Source: Verrucomicrobiales bacterium (GTDB lineage: Bacteria; Verrucomicrobiota; Verrucomicrobiia; Limisphaerales; J093). Taken from it: DNA of 64,000 nt. A program made the translations under genes and the position numbers. The stretch's first letter is position 1, and each line of letters starts with the position of its first letter. The stretch spans positions 372,001 through 436,000 of the forward strand of contig JACKPV010000022.1 in the NCBI GenBank assembly GCA_024233305.1, read 5' to 3'. Below, one piece after another: positions 44,225 through 56,900 of this stretch. The notes beneath the pieces were generated by a model that did no database searches, was not told where the DNA came from, and worked only from the letters and a program-made list of their open reading frames with translations.

Positions 44225-44899
44225 TCAGCCGCGCCGGCGGACGCTGGCCCACAGGCCCAGGCCCAGCGCGGCAAACAGGGTCACCGTGCCCGGCTCGGGG
44301 ATGATCACCTGGTTGATGTTCAACGTCCACGAGTCCAGTTGCGCCTCGCCGCCCGATTCCAGGTCCGCCGCATACAGCACCCAGTCCCCGTTGGGGTTGA
44401 TCCCCAGGAAGTCGTTCAACGAGGTCGTCCGTGGGCTGGTGTCCAGCACGCTGGCCGGGTCCGCGCTCCGTCCGTCCGCCGCCCACGTCCCCAGCAGTTC
44501 GCCCGATGCCCCATAGCTCGGCGCCGGGCTGCTGGTCTGGTAGGTGTGAATGTCGTTCCCTCCCGCTTCCAGCGTCACGGTCATCCCGTTGTCCAGGTAG
44601 CCCAGGTCGTTCCCCGCGTCCCGCCCGGGCCGGTTCACCAGCACCACCCACGTCGAGCTGGGCACGTGCAGCAGCGTCACATACAGGTCCCCGTTGAACG
44701 CCCCGAAGCCGGTCCCGCTGATCGCCAATCCCACCGACAGGCTCGTCACCACGCTCTCCCCGCTCACCGTCTGGAAGTCCGCCAGTCCGGGATCGATCCC
44801 GTCGGGGATTGCCGCCCCCACGTTGAAGGTCAGCACCCCCGCCTGGCCCACTCCCCACAGCCCCGCCAGGCCCATCAGCATCATTCTTCGCTTGTTCAT
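44225..44899 (-). CDS. PEP-CTERM protein with P (proprotein convertase) domain
   Basis: 224 residues with the ATG at 44899 and a good Shine-Dalgarno (AAGGGAG). Signal peptide MNKRRMMLMGLAGLWGVG, then one P/homo-B-type beta-sandwich (SLSVGLAISGTGFGAFNGDL, LGINPNGDWVLYAADLESGG, LDSWTLNINQ). The C terminus is a PEP-CTERM sorting tail: IPEPGTVTLFAALGLGL, then RRR. It should be exported and processed by an exosortase, possibly in connection with exopolysaccharide. It starts 20 bp after the stop of the giant gene and shares its operon and terminator. Confidence 0.9.
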   Translation of the reverse strand: MNKRRMMLMGLAGLWGVGQAGVLTFNVGAAIPDGIDPGLADFQTVSGESVVTSLSVGLAISGTGFGAFNGDLYVTLLHVPSSTWVVLVNRPGRDAGNDLGYLDNGMTVTLEAGGNDIHTYQTSSPAPSYGASGELLGTWAADGRSADPASVLDTSPRTTSLNDFLGINPNGDWVLYAADLESGGEAQLDSWTLNINQVIIPEPGTVTLFAALGLGLWASVRRRG

Positions 44900-44919
44900 A
44901 GTCGTTGTCTCCCTTCGTT

Positions 44920-47900
44920 TCACGGCGCGCTCACCCCCACTGTCCGGTAGTAGGCCATCACTCCCGGCGGATCGTCGTCCACGAACTCGATCAGCCCCGT
45001 CGGCCCCGCCACCGCCGTCCCCAACCGGGTCCACACCGGGTTGGCTCCCACGTCGGTCGTCCGTTCCAGCGCGTATTCCCGCCCCGGAATCCCCACATAC
45101 CGCAGGGTCACCTGGCCCCCGCCCACCACCGGGTTGCCCAACCGGTTCCGGCTCCCTTCGCTCCCCGCGCCTTCCACCGTGATGGCCACCGTTGCGGGCA
45201 CCGTGCTTTCCCCGTCGGTCAGGTCATACACAAACCCGCCCGCCGCGTCCGGCTGGTCCGTCGCCGGCGTGTAGATCACCCATTGGCCCGCCAGCCGCAC
45301 GCTCGCTCCCGCCGGCGTCGCCCCCGACACCCCGCTGATCGCCAGCAGGGAGTGGTCGGTGTCCGGGTCCTGATCGTTGGCCAGCAGTTCGGCCACCGCC
45401 ATCTTCACACCCTTCCCCGACTGCCGCACGAAGCTGTCCGCTCCGGGCACCGGCGGGTCGTTCTCCGCGCTCACGTTCACCACGAACGTCTCCACATCGC
45501 TCCCGTGCCCGTCGCTCACCGTCACGGTCACTTCCGCCTGCCCGAAGCGTTGCGCCACCGGCGTCAGGTTCAGCGTCCGCGCTCCGGCCGCGCCTCCCAG
45601 CACGATGTTGTCCTCCGGCAGCAGCGTCCGGTTCGACGTGCTGATCTGGAAGCTCAAGCCCCCCGGCGCGGTGTCCGGGTCGGTCACGTTCAACGCCAGC
45701 CCCAGGATCGGCACCCCTTCCCCGGTATGCTGCGCCGCAATCGGCGCCAGGTCCGGATCGGTGTCCGTGTAAAGCACCGTCGTCTGCGCGTCCGCGCTCC
45801 CCGGCGCTGCCTCGGTGTTGCCTGCCAGGTCGGTCGCCCGGCTGTAGAACCCATACTGGTGGCCCACCTGGCCACTATACAGGCTCCCGGTCTGCTTGGT
45901 CTTGCTCCGCCACAAGCTGAACGGCCCGCCGTCCTCCGACACATACACATCGAAGAACGCCACCCCCGATCCGCCCGGGTCGCTGCCACTCCAGTTGACC
46001 GCAAACTCCGCCGCCGATTCCGCCGGCAGCGCCGCCACCTGGCTCATCGGCGCGGTCGTGTCCAGCGGCGGCAGTTCGCCGTAGAAGAGGGTGTAGGTCA
46101 CCGGGCCCGCGCTCCCCGCTCCGTTCAGATCGAAGAGGTGCAGCACGTGCTCGTTGACCGGGCGTTTCCCTTCGCCAACGAACGTCCGGTCGGTCGTCCA
46201 CACGTTGACTCCCAGCGGTATCTCCCGCCCGTTCTGTTCCACCCGCGAGAGTTCCATCGCCCCGTTCGCGGGCTCGGGCACCCGCACATACACAAAGCCC
46301 GGCGGCAGTTCCACCGTCAGCTCGACGGTCGGATCCCCTGCACTCGGCGCTCCGTCGGGGCTCCCTTCGGTCACCACGCTCACCGGCTCCACGCTCCCGT
46401 CGCTCAGGTGCACCACGTCCGGGTAATCGGTCGGCGGGTCCGGTTCGTCGTTGGCCAGGAAGTCCGGTCGCCCGTCGTCAAACGGACCGGGCGCCTCGAC
46501 GATGTGGGTCAGCTCGTGGATCGTCACTTCCTCGATCAACGCCGTCTTCTTGCCCGCTATCGCGTCCACGTGCTCGAAGGTCACCGTGTAGTCGATGAAC
46601 AACCCCTGCAGGGTCGAGGTCAAGAGCCACCGCGCGATCTTGGTCGTGTCCGGCGGGATGTTGCCCAGGTTCACCGTCAGCGAGGGCGAGAGGTTGTCGT
46701 TCTCGACCTGGGTCCCGATGATCTGGAAGTCGATCAACAGGCCCTTCTCGTTCTCGATGATCTGCGGTTGGGCCGAGGTGATCCGGAAGCTCTTGGCCTC
46801 GCCCTTGCCCCGGTTCTCGACCATCACCGCCAGCGAGTAGGGTATTGAGGGCTCGATCACGCTCGTAAACGGATCGTCCGCATACACGTCCCGTTGGTGG
46901 AAGTACTTCACATACAGCAACGGGTCCGGATACACCGTGATCGGCACCCCGGTCAGCGGCACCAGCACCTGCAACCCGTCCTGCTTGTATTGCAGCGTGC
47001 CCCCGACCAGATACACCTGTTCGGTCTCCGGCGCCGCCTCCCGCGTCGGGATCAGGATCCACGAGGCGGTCCCCGTCGAGCCCGTCCCCACCATCCCGGT
47101 CCCGTCCACCGCTCCGATCCCCGAAAGCTCCGGATCCCGGATCGCGAACACCTCATCGGCCGGGTTGCCGTCCGCATCGGTGATGTCGATCAGGACCAGC
47201 ACATCCTCCAACGGCGTGCTCTGGTCGTTGTTGATCAGTTCCAGCGTCGCGTTGAACGCGTTGCGCGTCAGCACCGCCTCCTGCTCGAGCCGCAGCTTCA
47301 CCGTCGCGCACACTCCCTCGCTGGCCTTCGTGCCCACCGACCGGGCCGCCGCCCGGGGCGCGCTCGCCGCCAGGCTCTGGTCAGGCTGCGGCGCATCCGC
47401 CAGCGCCAGGGCCACCAGCCGCGGATCCCCGATGGCGTGCACCCCGTCGCTGTCCAGCAGGCACTGTTTCGAGGTCAGCTCCTTCGAGGCCGAGATCTCC
47501 CCGCTGTAGACTCCGGGGATGTTCAACGACGCCTTGCAGCTGGCCACCAACGGTTCGATGCACAGGTTGCCCGAGGTCCCGCCCTTGAGGCACTTCTCCA
47601 CGTTGCCCGTGAAGCTGATCGACAGGCTCGCGCTGGCGCTGGCCCCGATCGTCTGGCTGAACCCGTCCGGCCCCGTCACCGTCCCCTCGATCCCCGCCGT
47701 CGCGTTCAGGCTCGGGCTCAGGCTCGCGTTGGCAAATGCGCACACGTCGTAGTCCGAGCCCCGGCACTCCATCTTCGCCGTGCCCCCGACGCTGATGTTG
47801 AAGTCGATGGTCGTGTCCACCGTCCCCAGCGAGAAGAATCCCTTGGCCGTGTAGCCACCGCCCAGGTCCTGCTCGAAGTCGATCTTCGGCGCCCCGGCAA

Positions 47901-50900
47901 TCGGGATCGTGAACTTCGCCCCCACGCTTGCCGAACCGCTCGCCTCGCCCCGCAGCGAGGTGCCCCCCTCGTAACAGCACGGGCACACCTTCGCCTTGGC
48001 CTCGATCTTCGCGCTGCCCTCCACGTCCACGCCGGGCACCGCGCTGAACAACGACGTCAACGCGTCGGCCACCGAGGAGATGTCCACCCCGAAGTCCTTC
48101 TCGAAGCAGTCATCCTCGCTGTAGTCCTCCTCCTTGCACGGTTTGCACGTGTTGGGTGAGCCAAAGCCCGAGGGTGGCGTGTAGTAACTGCCCCCGCCGG
48201 GACCGCTGCCACCGCTGCTGGGACCGCCCCAGCCGCCCCAACCGCCCCAGCCCCAGCCGCCGCTGCCGCCGCTGCCGAAGCAGTCGCCCTTCACGTTGAT
48301 CACCGGGAAGGGCACCCAGTAATACTTGTTGTCCGGCCCGCACACCAGGAACCACTCCAGCCCCGCGGTGATCGTGCACGGCACCCCGCCCTTGGTCCCC
48401 ACCGCCCGGGTCTGCGCCAGCGCCGCCACCCCCTTGGGCGCGTTGTTCCGGATGAGCACCGGCACCTTCACCTCGCCCATCGCCGGCACCAGCCCCACAT
48501 CCTCCACCAACGGGATGATCTCGTAATACGGGTGGCTCCCAAACTGCAGCTTCGCCCCCTGCGCCGCGATCAACCCCGTGTTCTTCACCGTCACCAGAAT
48601 CTGCTGCTCCGGCAGCGGATAATCGTTCATGTCCAACGACGAGGGTTCCAGCGTCACCACCGGCATCGGCACGAAGGTCTCGAACGTCGTCTCAATCGTG
48701 ATCTTGTACCGATCCTCGATCTCCACCGGCACCACCGTCCAGTTGTACTCCACCGTCTGCCGATACAGGAACGCCTCCACATACGTCACCGTCCCCGGGT
48801 TCAGGAAGTGCACCTCCGAATACGTGCTGTGCTTGTCCGCGCTCACCCGCACCGAGTAATACCCTTCGGGCAGCTGCAGGAACTGCGCCACCCCGTTCTC
48901 GTCGGTCGTCCCGCTGGCCACCAGCGCGTTGTTATACGCATCCCGCACCTGCACGCTCGCCCCCGCCACCTTCGGCGAGCCCTCCGCGTAATACGTATAC
49001 TCGTCCACTGCCACCACCCGCAGGTCCCCCTTCGCCTCCGAAATGCTCCGGAACTCGAAGGGCACACTGATCCCGTAGGTCGTGTTGCCAAACCCGATGC
49101 TCCCCGTATACGGGCCCAACGGCAGGTCCTCCGGCGGCGTCAGCACCAGCATCAACGAGGTCGACTCGCCCGGCGCCAGCGACCCAATCTGCCCCACCGT
49201 CGCCGACAACCACGCCAACGGCGGCAACTGCACCTCCAGCGCTCCCGTCGCCTCGCCCCCCTCGTTCTTCAACCCCAGCTCCACCGTCACCTGGCTGCCC
49301 CGCTTCATCCCCGCCACCAGCCGGCCCGGTGTGGCCACCAGCTTCGGTCGCAGGTCCGTCACCCCGATCCGCACCGGCACCAGCAACTCCGCCCCTTCGA
49401 CCGAGCGCACCGTCACCGTGCCCCCGCCCCCGACAAAGCTCGCGTCCGCCGCGGTCGCCCGCAACGTCAGGGTCCGCGTCCCCAACCCCGCCAGGAACGT
49501 ATCATCCAGCTCCGCGCTGAACTCCACGTTGGGCAGGTTGTCGCTCACCTCCAGCGTCAGCCCGTTCAACGCCACATCGCTCAGGTTGCGCAACGTCGCC
49601 GTCGTCTCCGCCGACTCTCCCTCCACCACCTGCAACGAAGGTTGCTTCGGTTCCGACGCCATCCCCAGCAGCTTGAAGGTGTCCTGCACCCCCGTGCTCG
49701 ACACTCCCGGATGATCCGCCCCCACCCCGTAGTTGCCCGCCTCCCCGGCCAGCGGCGTGAACGTCGTCGTGTAGTTGCCCTCCGCATCGCACAGCGCCGA
49801 GAACACCCGCGTCGTGCCCCGCACGCTCACGTGCAGGTTCACCAGCGCGTAGGGCACACCCGTCCCGTCGGGCTTGTAGGCCCGGCCCCGCAAGGGCACC
49901 GGCGTCCCCGCCAGCGCCGTCTCCACATCGGTCGACACCGTGGCCGCATACGCCGCGTTGACCTGGATCGGCGCCGACACCGCCGCGTTGTTGTTCTCCA
50001 GCAACTCCCCGATCACCCCGTCCTCGTCGGTCTTGACCACCAGCCAGAACTGCCCCGTGCTCCGCGGCAGGTAGAACGAGTGCACCACGTCGAAAAACTC
50101 GCCCGCAGGCAGCTCCGCCGGCCAGATGTATTGCGAGAGGAACTTGTCATTGCCCACCACCGCGTCGGTCGACAGATACAACCGTTGCACAAAACTCGTC
50201 CCCGCTCCCGTCCCTGAGGGACCCTGGTTGCGGATCCGGTAGGTCACCGTCGCCAGCGACTCCGACGCCCCCGATCCCGGCGGGGTGATCGACTCCACCC
50301 GCAGATCCGGCAGGTTCACATCGCTCACCACCACCGTGTCGGTTCCCGGCGTGAAGCCGCCCGCCTCCGCGCTCACCGCCACCGTCACGTTCCCGTCGCT
50401 GATCCCGTCATCCAGGCTCGCCACATCGAAGCTCACCGAGGTCTCTCCCGCCGGGATCTCCACCGTCAAGGGCAGGGACACCTCGCCCGGCGCATCGCTG
50501 CTCAACGTCACCGCCAGCGCATCGGTTACATCGGTGTTCCGGCTCACCGTCCCGGTCGTCGCCGGGTCCAGCCCCTCGGGCACCAGGTCATCGGCCAGCA
50601 CCAGGCGCAGCGTCGGCCCGTCATCGTCGGTCACCGTCACCGTCGCGCTGCCCCCCATCGCAAACTCCGCCCCGTTGACCATGATCACCGTCTCCAACAG
50701 CGCCTGTTGCGCCCCGTCCACCACGTCATCATCCACCGCCGCCACCGGGAACGACACCGAGGGTTGGTTGGCTGGAATCGTCACCAGCCCGGGCACCAGC
50801 ACCGCCGTCGGATCGCTGTTCTCCACCATCAACGTCAACGACCGGCTGCTCACAATCGAGCGGGTCAACGTCGCCGTCGTCGCGCTCGCCCCATCCCCTT

Positions 50901-53900
50901 CGCTCACCGTCTCCTGCGCCAGCGTCAGCGACACAAACGGCAGATCATCGTCCACCACCTCCAGCGTCGCGCTGTCCCCCACCGCTCCAGCCGCGCTCGC
51001 GTTGACCGTGTAGGTCGTGTCCGGCTCGATCGCCGTGTCCTGCACCGGACGCACCACGAACTCCACCAGCACCGAATTGGCCGGAATCTCCACGCTCGCC
51101 GGCAACTCCAGTTGCCCGGGCACCGACGCGCTCAGGTTCACCGTCAGCGCCGTGTCCCGCGCCGCATCCCGGCTCACCGACCCCGCCACCGCGTCCGCCT
51201 CGCTGGTCGAACCCGGCGTCAGCGTCAGCGTCAACACCGGCAGGTCCACGTCCCGCACCACCACACTCGCCGTTCCCGTCGGCACATAGCCGGTCGCGCT
51301 CACCCCCACGCTCACCGTCTGGTCCCCGTCCGGGATCCCGTCAGTCTGCGGCGTGCCCGAGAAGCCCGCGGAAGTTGCCCCGCCCGGGATCTCCACACTC
51401 GGCGGCAACGTCAGCTCGGTCGTGTCGCTGCTGCTCAAGTTCACCGTCAACGCCGCCCCCTTCGGCCCGTTGCGGCTCACCGTGAAGCCCAGCGGCGCCC
51501 CGTTCTCCGCCACCGACGGTCCCCCCGCCACCAGTTGCAGCAACAACGGCACCGCGACACTGCCCGCTCCCATCGTCGCGTTGTTCCCCTCGTTCTCCTC
51601 GACGATCCCCCCGCCGATGTCCGTCGCCACCACCGCCCGCAGCGTCCCGCCCAGGCCGTTGGGCGCAATCGTCACCTGCGCGCTTCGCGCCACAAACGCT
51701 CCCGGATCGATCGTCCCGGCGAAGTTCACCGTCGCCATCGTCTGATCCCCGCCGATCACCCCGTCCTCCGACAGATACACCCGCTCGCTCCACGACCCGC
51801 TCACCGGCGCCGCCCCGGCATTGCGCGTCTTCCACGTCACAAAGAACGGCACCCCCGGCTGCGCCGTCCCCGGCGCCACCACCTCTTCGACCACCAGATC
51901 CGGGCGCGGCGGCGGGCTCAGCGTCAACGCCGCGGCGCTGCTCCAGTTGTTGCCCTCATCCGCCTCGCCCTGCTCCCCGTAAGTGTCCGCCCGCACCAGC
52001 AGGTAATAGGTCCCGGGCGCATAGCCGGTGACCGGCAGCGTCACGTTCACCCACACGTCCGCGTCCGCCCCCGCGCCCAACGGCGCCGCATCTCCCGAGG
52101 GCCGCGTCTGCAACGCCACATCGTTCCCGTTGCCCCCGACCGCGTCCGGCGACAAATACACCACGTCCCGCCACGGCCCCGCCGCCGCCGAACTCCCCCC
52201 GTTGTGCAGCCGGTAATCCACCCGCACCACGCCCCCAAACAACCCCACCCCAGGCGCGCTGATCTGCGTGATCTGCAGGTCGGGGGCTTCGAGCACGGTC
52301 GGCGTGTCACTGACCAATTCGTTATCCGTCTCGTCGGACTCGGCGATCAGAGTGGTCGCATCCGTCCGCACCACGAAGTAGTGATCACCGGGCGCGGCCG
52401 CCGGCAGGGTCACCGCCAGCGTATGGTCCGCCGAATCCCCGGCCGCGAGCGGACCGTTGATTTGCAGCTGACCGAGATATTGGGGGCTCGATCCATCCGA
52501 AGAAGCGCTCAGATAGACGCGGTCATACCATGAGCCGAACGCCGCGCCGTTGCCGAGGTTCTCGACCGTCCAGGAGACGTCGACGCTATCCCCCGATTTA
52601 CCCCCCGACGGGGCGGTCATGACCGAAACCGTCAAATTCGGGCGTCGCACCAACACTGAAGTCGGACTGACCGCGCTGTTGTTGTTGTCATCGAGTTCAA
52701 GCACCGCATTGGCACCGTCGGTGCGGATCACCAGATAGCGGGCTCCCTCCGCGCTGCCGGGCAGCGTGATGTTGGCGTTGCGGTCCAGGAAACTGCCCGC
52801 GGCCAGATCGTCGGCGAAGGGCACAGTGGTCACGTACTGCGCCGCTGAACCGTCGGCATTCGGCGAAATGTAGATGTGCTCGGTCCACGGGGCGGCAGCA
52901 TCCAGGGATCCCTGGTTATGGGTGCGCCAAGTGACGGAAATCGGCTGCCCGGCATCACCCTCCGCGGGAATCACGACGTCCGAGACGACGAGATCCGGGT
53001 ACGGCGCCAGCGTGGACGCGCGCTGCACCGAGGCCGTGTTGTTGGCCTCGGCGTTGACCGAGTCGCTGTACTCGACCGCCTGTCCGTTCGAATCCACGGT
53101 CACCAGGAACTCAATGTTGCCAACCCCGCGCTGGCCATCCGGGAGTTGGAACGTCCGCTGGCGCGCGATCGAGCCTCCCGGCGCCAGATTGCCGTCCGCG
53201 CTGCTGTCGTGGTTGAGCGTCGTGTTGAGCAGGGTTTCTCCGCTGGTACGGTTGATCACTTGCAGGCGATCCACCCAGTTGCCGCTGCTGGAACGGTTGC
53301 CCAGGTTCGTATCCTCCCAACTGATGGTGGTTCCGGTGCCGGAGTGCAACGTGGCGGGAGCGACGACCAGGTTGGCCACCACCAAGTCCATGGTCACATC
53401 CACGGGAACACTGGCGAGGTTGTTCTGTTCGGCACTCGCATGGCCGCTCGCATTGAATTCGTAGAGGTCGTTGTCCGCGTCCGCGAGAACACGCAGTTGG
53501 TACGGACCGGGGGGCGGCAGCGGCGCAGCGGTCGAGCCGGGCAATGAACTGCCAATCCCGAGGTCGGCCCCGATCACCCGTTCGGCGCCCCATTCGACGG
53601 TCGCACTGACCGCGTGTCGCAGCGACAGGAGGTCCCGGAACCCGGCAGGAGCCACTGCGTCGCCATCGTTCGCCGTTTCCCAGGCGACATCGATCTGCGC
53701 TCCGTTGACCGCCCCCGAGAGGCCGGTGATCAACACATCCGGGTACATGGCCCGGGCGACGTTGATGGTGGCGCCCGCGACGGTGACGTTGTCCGCCTCA
53801 AGCACGAACTCGGCAATGGCGTTGCCGGAATCCGTCTGGCCGATCAGGTAGAACGTGCCGTCGATTCCCTCGGGCAGGTTCACAGTCTCGGTCACCGTAT

Positions 53901-56900
53901 ACTGCGCGGTGGAGGCCAGCGCGCCGTTGTGCACAAACACCCCCAACAGGATGTCATCCACATCGCCGTAGGTCGGGTTGGGCGAGAGAACCAGCCGATC
54001 GGCCCAAGAGGATCCGCCGGTTCCAAGGGAACCCACGTTCTGCACCGTGAAGGACACCTCGACCGGGTCGCCGCTGAGGAGCCCGCCCCCTGGCGGCGGC
54101 TGGAGGGCAATCATCTGGAGGTTCGGGAACGCCACGCTCGAAGTGGGCATCACCTGGGTTTCCAGCACATAGCCTTCCATCAATCCGCCTTCGCCAGCGT
54201 TGCCGCGCACGACGGCGTAGTAGTGCCCGGTCGTGTTGATGCGCACTTCACCGACGCTGTCGAACGGACGTCCCCCGAGCGCCTCGACCATGTAGCCATT
54301 CGACGCATCGTATAGGCTCACGACCGGGGTGAAACTCGCGTAGTCGAGCAGGCGGGCGTTCAGGAACACCGTCATCCCGCTCTGCAATTCGCCCAGATCG
54401 AAATAATCGAGATCGCCGTTGGTGCGAATATAGCCGACGGCGGTGCCCAGCAGGTTGTCGCCGTTGGTCTCCATGAGCATCGGGGTCGCCCCGCCGACCG
54501 ACCCGTTATCTTCTCCCTCGACCACGGCCGGTGGCGGAGCATTGAAGACGCGAAGCCGGTACTCGCCCTGGTAGGAGTAGTTGTAGGTCACCAGGACCGT
54601 GTAGGTGCCATCACGCGGAATCACCACCGGCGCGGACTGCCCCCAGCCGAACCGGTCCGCGTAGAAGCTTGTCAGTTCCTCCCCGTTGGTACCCAGCAAC
54701 CGATAGCGCAGGCCGCTGTTGTTCGGACGGCCCGGAACATCGACGCCGATGATCACCCGCTCTCCAGCCTGGGCGCTGAAGCTGAAATAGTCATTGTCCG
54801 CGTTGTCCAGCAGGTTGCCCTGGGCGCCGGCCACGAGAATCCCATGCCCTGCGGTATCCGCGGGCAGCAACTCGGTATCGTTGCCCAGGAACACCGTCAG
54901 CGTGTTTTCGTAGTAGTTGACGCTCGCCAAGTCGGGGCGCCCATCGTCGTTCCAATCGCCGACCACTGTGCAGATACAGCCGTTGCCGGAAGGATAGCTC
55001 ACTGTGGGGGCAAACGTCCCGTCGCCGTTGTTTTGCAGAATGCCCAGATTATCCCCGTTAAGGTTGGATGCCAGCAACTCGTCGCGACCGTCGCCGTCGA
55101 GATCGGCGGCCAGCAGATGATGCGGCTGCGAGCCGCCGCTGGGGTAATCGACCTTAGCCTGGAAGGTACCATCGCCGTTGCCGGGGAAAACGCTAACCGT
55201 GTGACTGTTGAGGTTGGCGACCGCCAGATCCAGCACCGCATCGCCATCCAGATCAGTGGCCTCGACAGCATATGGGTTCGATCCGGTCGCGTAGGCAACC
55301 GGCGCGCCGAACGCTCCGGCGCCGTCACCCGGCAGTACGCTCAGCGTGTGCGCATTGAAGTTGGCCACCGCGAGGTCAAGCGTGGTGTTCCCGTCGAAAT
55401 CCCCCACGGCCAGTCGGGCGGCTCCATCACCGGCGGCGAAACTCGCCAGCGGGCCGAAGGTGCCGTCCCCGAATCCCAGCCGGACGGTGACGTTGTCCGA
55501 GCCGCGGTTCGCGGTGACGATGTCCAGGTTCGAATCGCCGTCGAGCAGGGCCAGACGGATACCGTTGGGATTGCTCCCCATGCTCAGATTCAGGGCATCC
55601 CCCAGCGTCCCGTCGCCTGCGCCGAGGCGAACGGTGACCGAGCTGGCGTTGTAGTTGGCCGCGACCACGTCAAGCACGCCGTCGCCGTCCAGATCGCCCA
55701 ACCGCACCTCCACACAGCCGCTGCCGGTCGGGTAGTCCACCGGCGTCCGGAAGGTCCCGTCCCCGTTGCCGAGGTAGACGCTCACCGAAGCGCTGCTCCA
55801 GTTGGCGACCACCAGGTCCGGATTCGTGTCGCCGTCCAGGTCGCCCGAATCCACGAAGTGAGGGTTACTGGGGGTTCCGGTCTTGCCGACGTTCGAAAAA
55901 GACCCGTCAAACGCAGGATCGACCGTGGCGCCCAGTGACGTGGCCAGCAACTGCGAACCATTGTCCTGGTTCTCGAAGACGAAACCAGGCAAGGCCATGA
56001 TGGTGAATTGACGCTCGTAGGCCGTCACCAACGGGTTGGCCGCCCGGTCCGTGACGCCGGTGTCAATCGTAAACCGGTAAGCGCCCGGTTGCAGCGGTCC
56101 GTTCGTGACCAGGAAACTCGCCGCCAAGCCGCTGGCGTAGGCCGGACTGGTCACCACTCCGTAGAGTTCGTCATCGGCGGTGTCCATCACCTCATCAAGG
56201 CCCGCGTGCCGCAACTCGAAGTTGCCCGAATCGTTGACCGTCGACGCCAGCATGTCCTCGCTGAATCCAACGTCGAACCGGTCGATGATTCCCATGCTCG
56301 TCGTACCCTCGGCGGGCAGGCTCACCGAGGTGATCACCGGCGGCACCGTGTCTTCGAGCGCCACGCTCAGGATGTACTGCGCGAGCAATCCCGCCCCGCC
56401 AGCGGCGCGCAACCGCGCGTAGTGCGCTCCGTCTCCGCCGTTGGGAATGATGTACGCCAGCGAGAGGTCCGAGGCCGCCCCCTGCGCCACCAGGCTGCCG
56501 GACGAATTGTAGATCTCCATCACCGCATCCAGCGGGCTGTTGCCCGGCTGCTCCAGTCCCAGCGTGATCCGCGTCCCCTCCGTCAGGTTGCCCAACAGGT
56601 AGTAGTCTCCATTCGGATCGCCCACCCCGACATACCCGTGCACCCGACCTTCCTGAATGCCTCCGTTCAGTTCCAGCGCCAGCACATCCGCCGCGCCGGT
56701 GCTATCGTTGCTCTCGGTCTCCATCTGGATACCATCCCGTGCCAGCGTCACCCGCAGCTTGTACTCGTTCCAGTACTGGTAGTTGTACTGCACCCGCACG
56801 TAATACGTCCCGTCCGCCGGCAGCACTACCGGCGTGATCTGCCCCCAGCCGCTCGAGTTCGCACAAAACGAAGTCAAACTCGTCCCATCCGGTTTCTCCA

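Noticed and set aside
44905..52533. Long Arg/His-rich open frames on the plus strand opposite the giant gene
   Set aside because: They are antisense to a clearly coding frame with recognised domains; high GC keeps such frames open.
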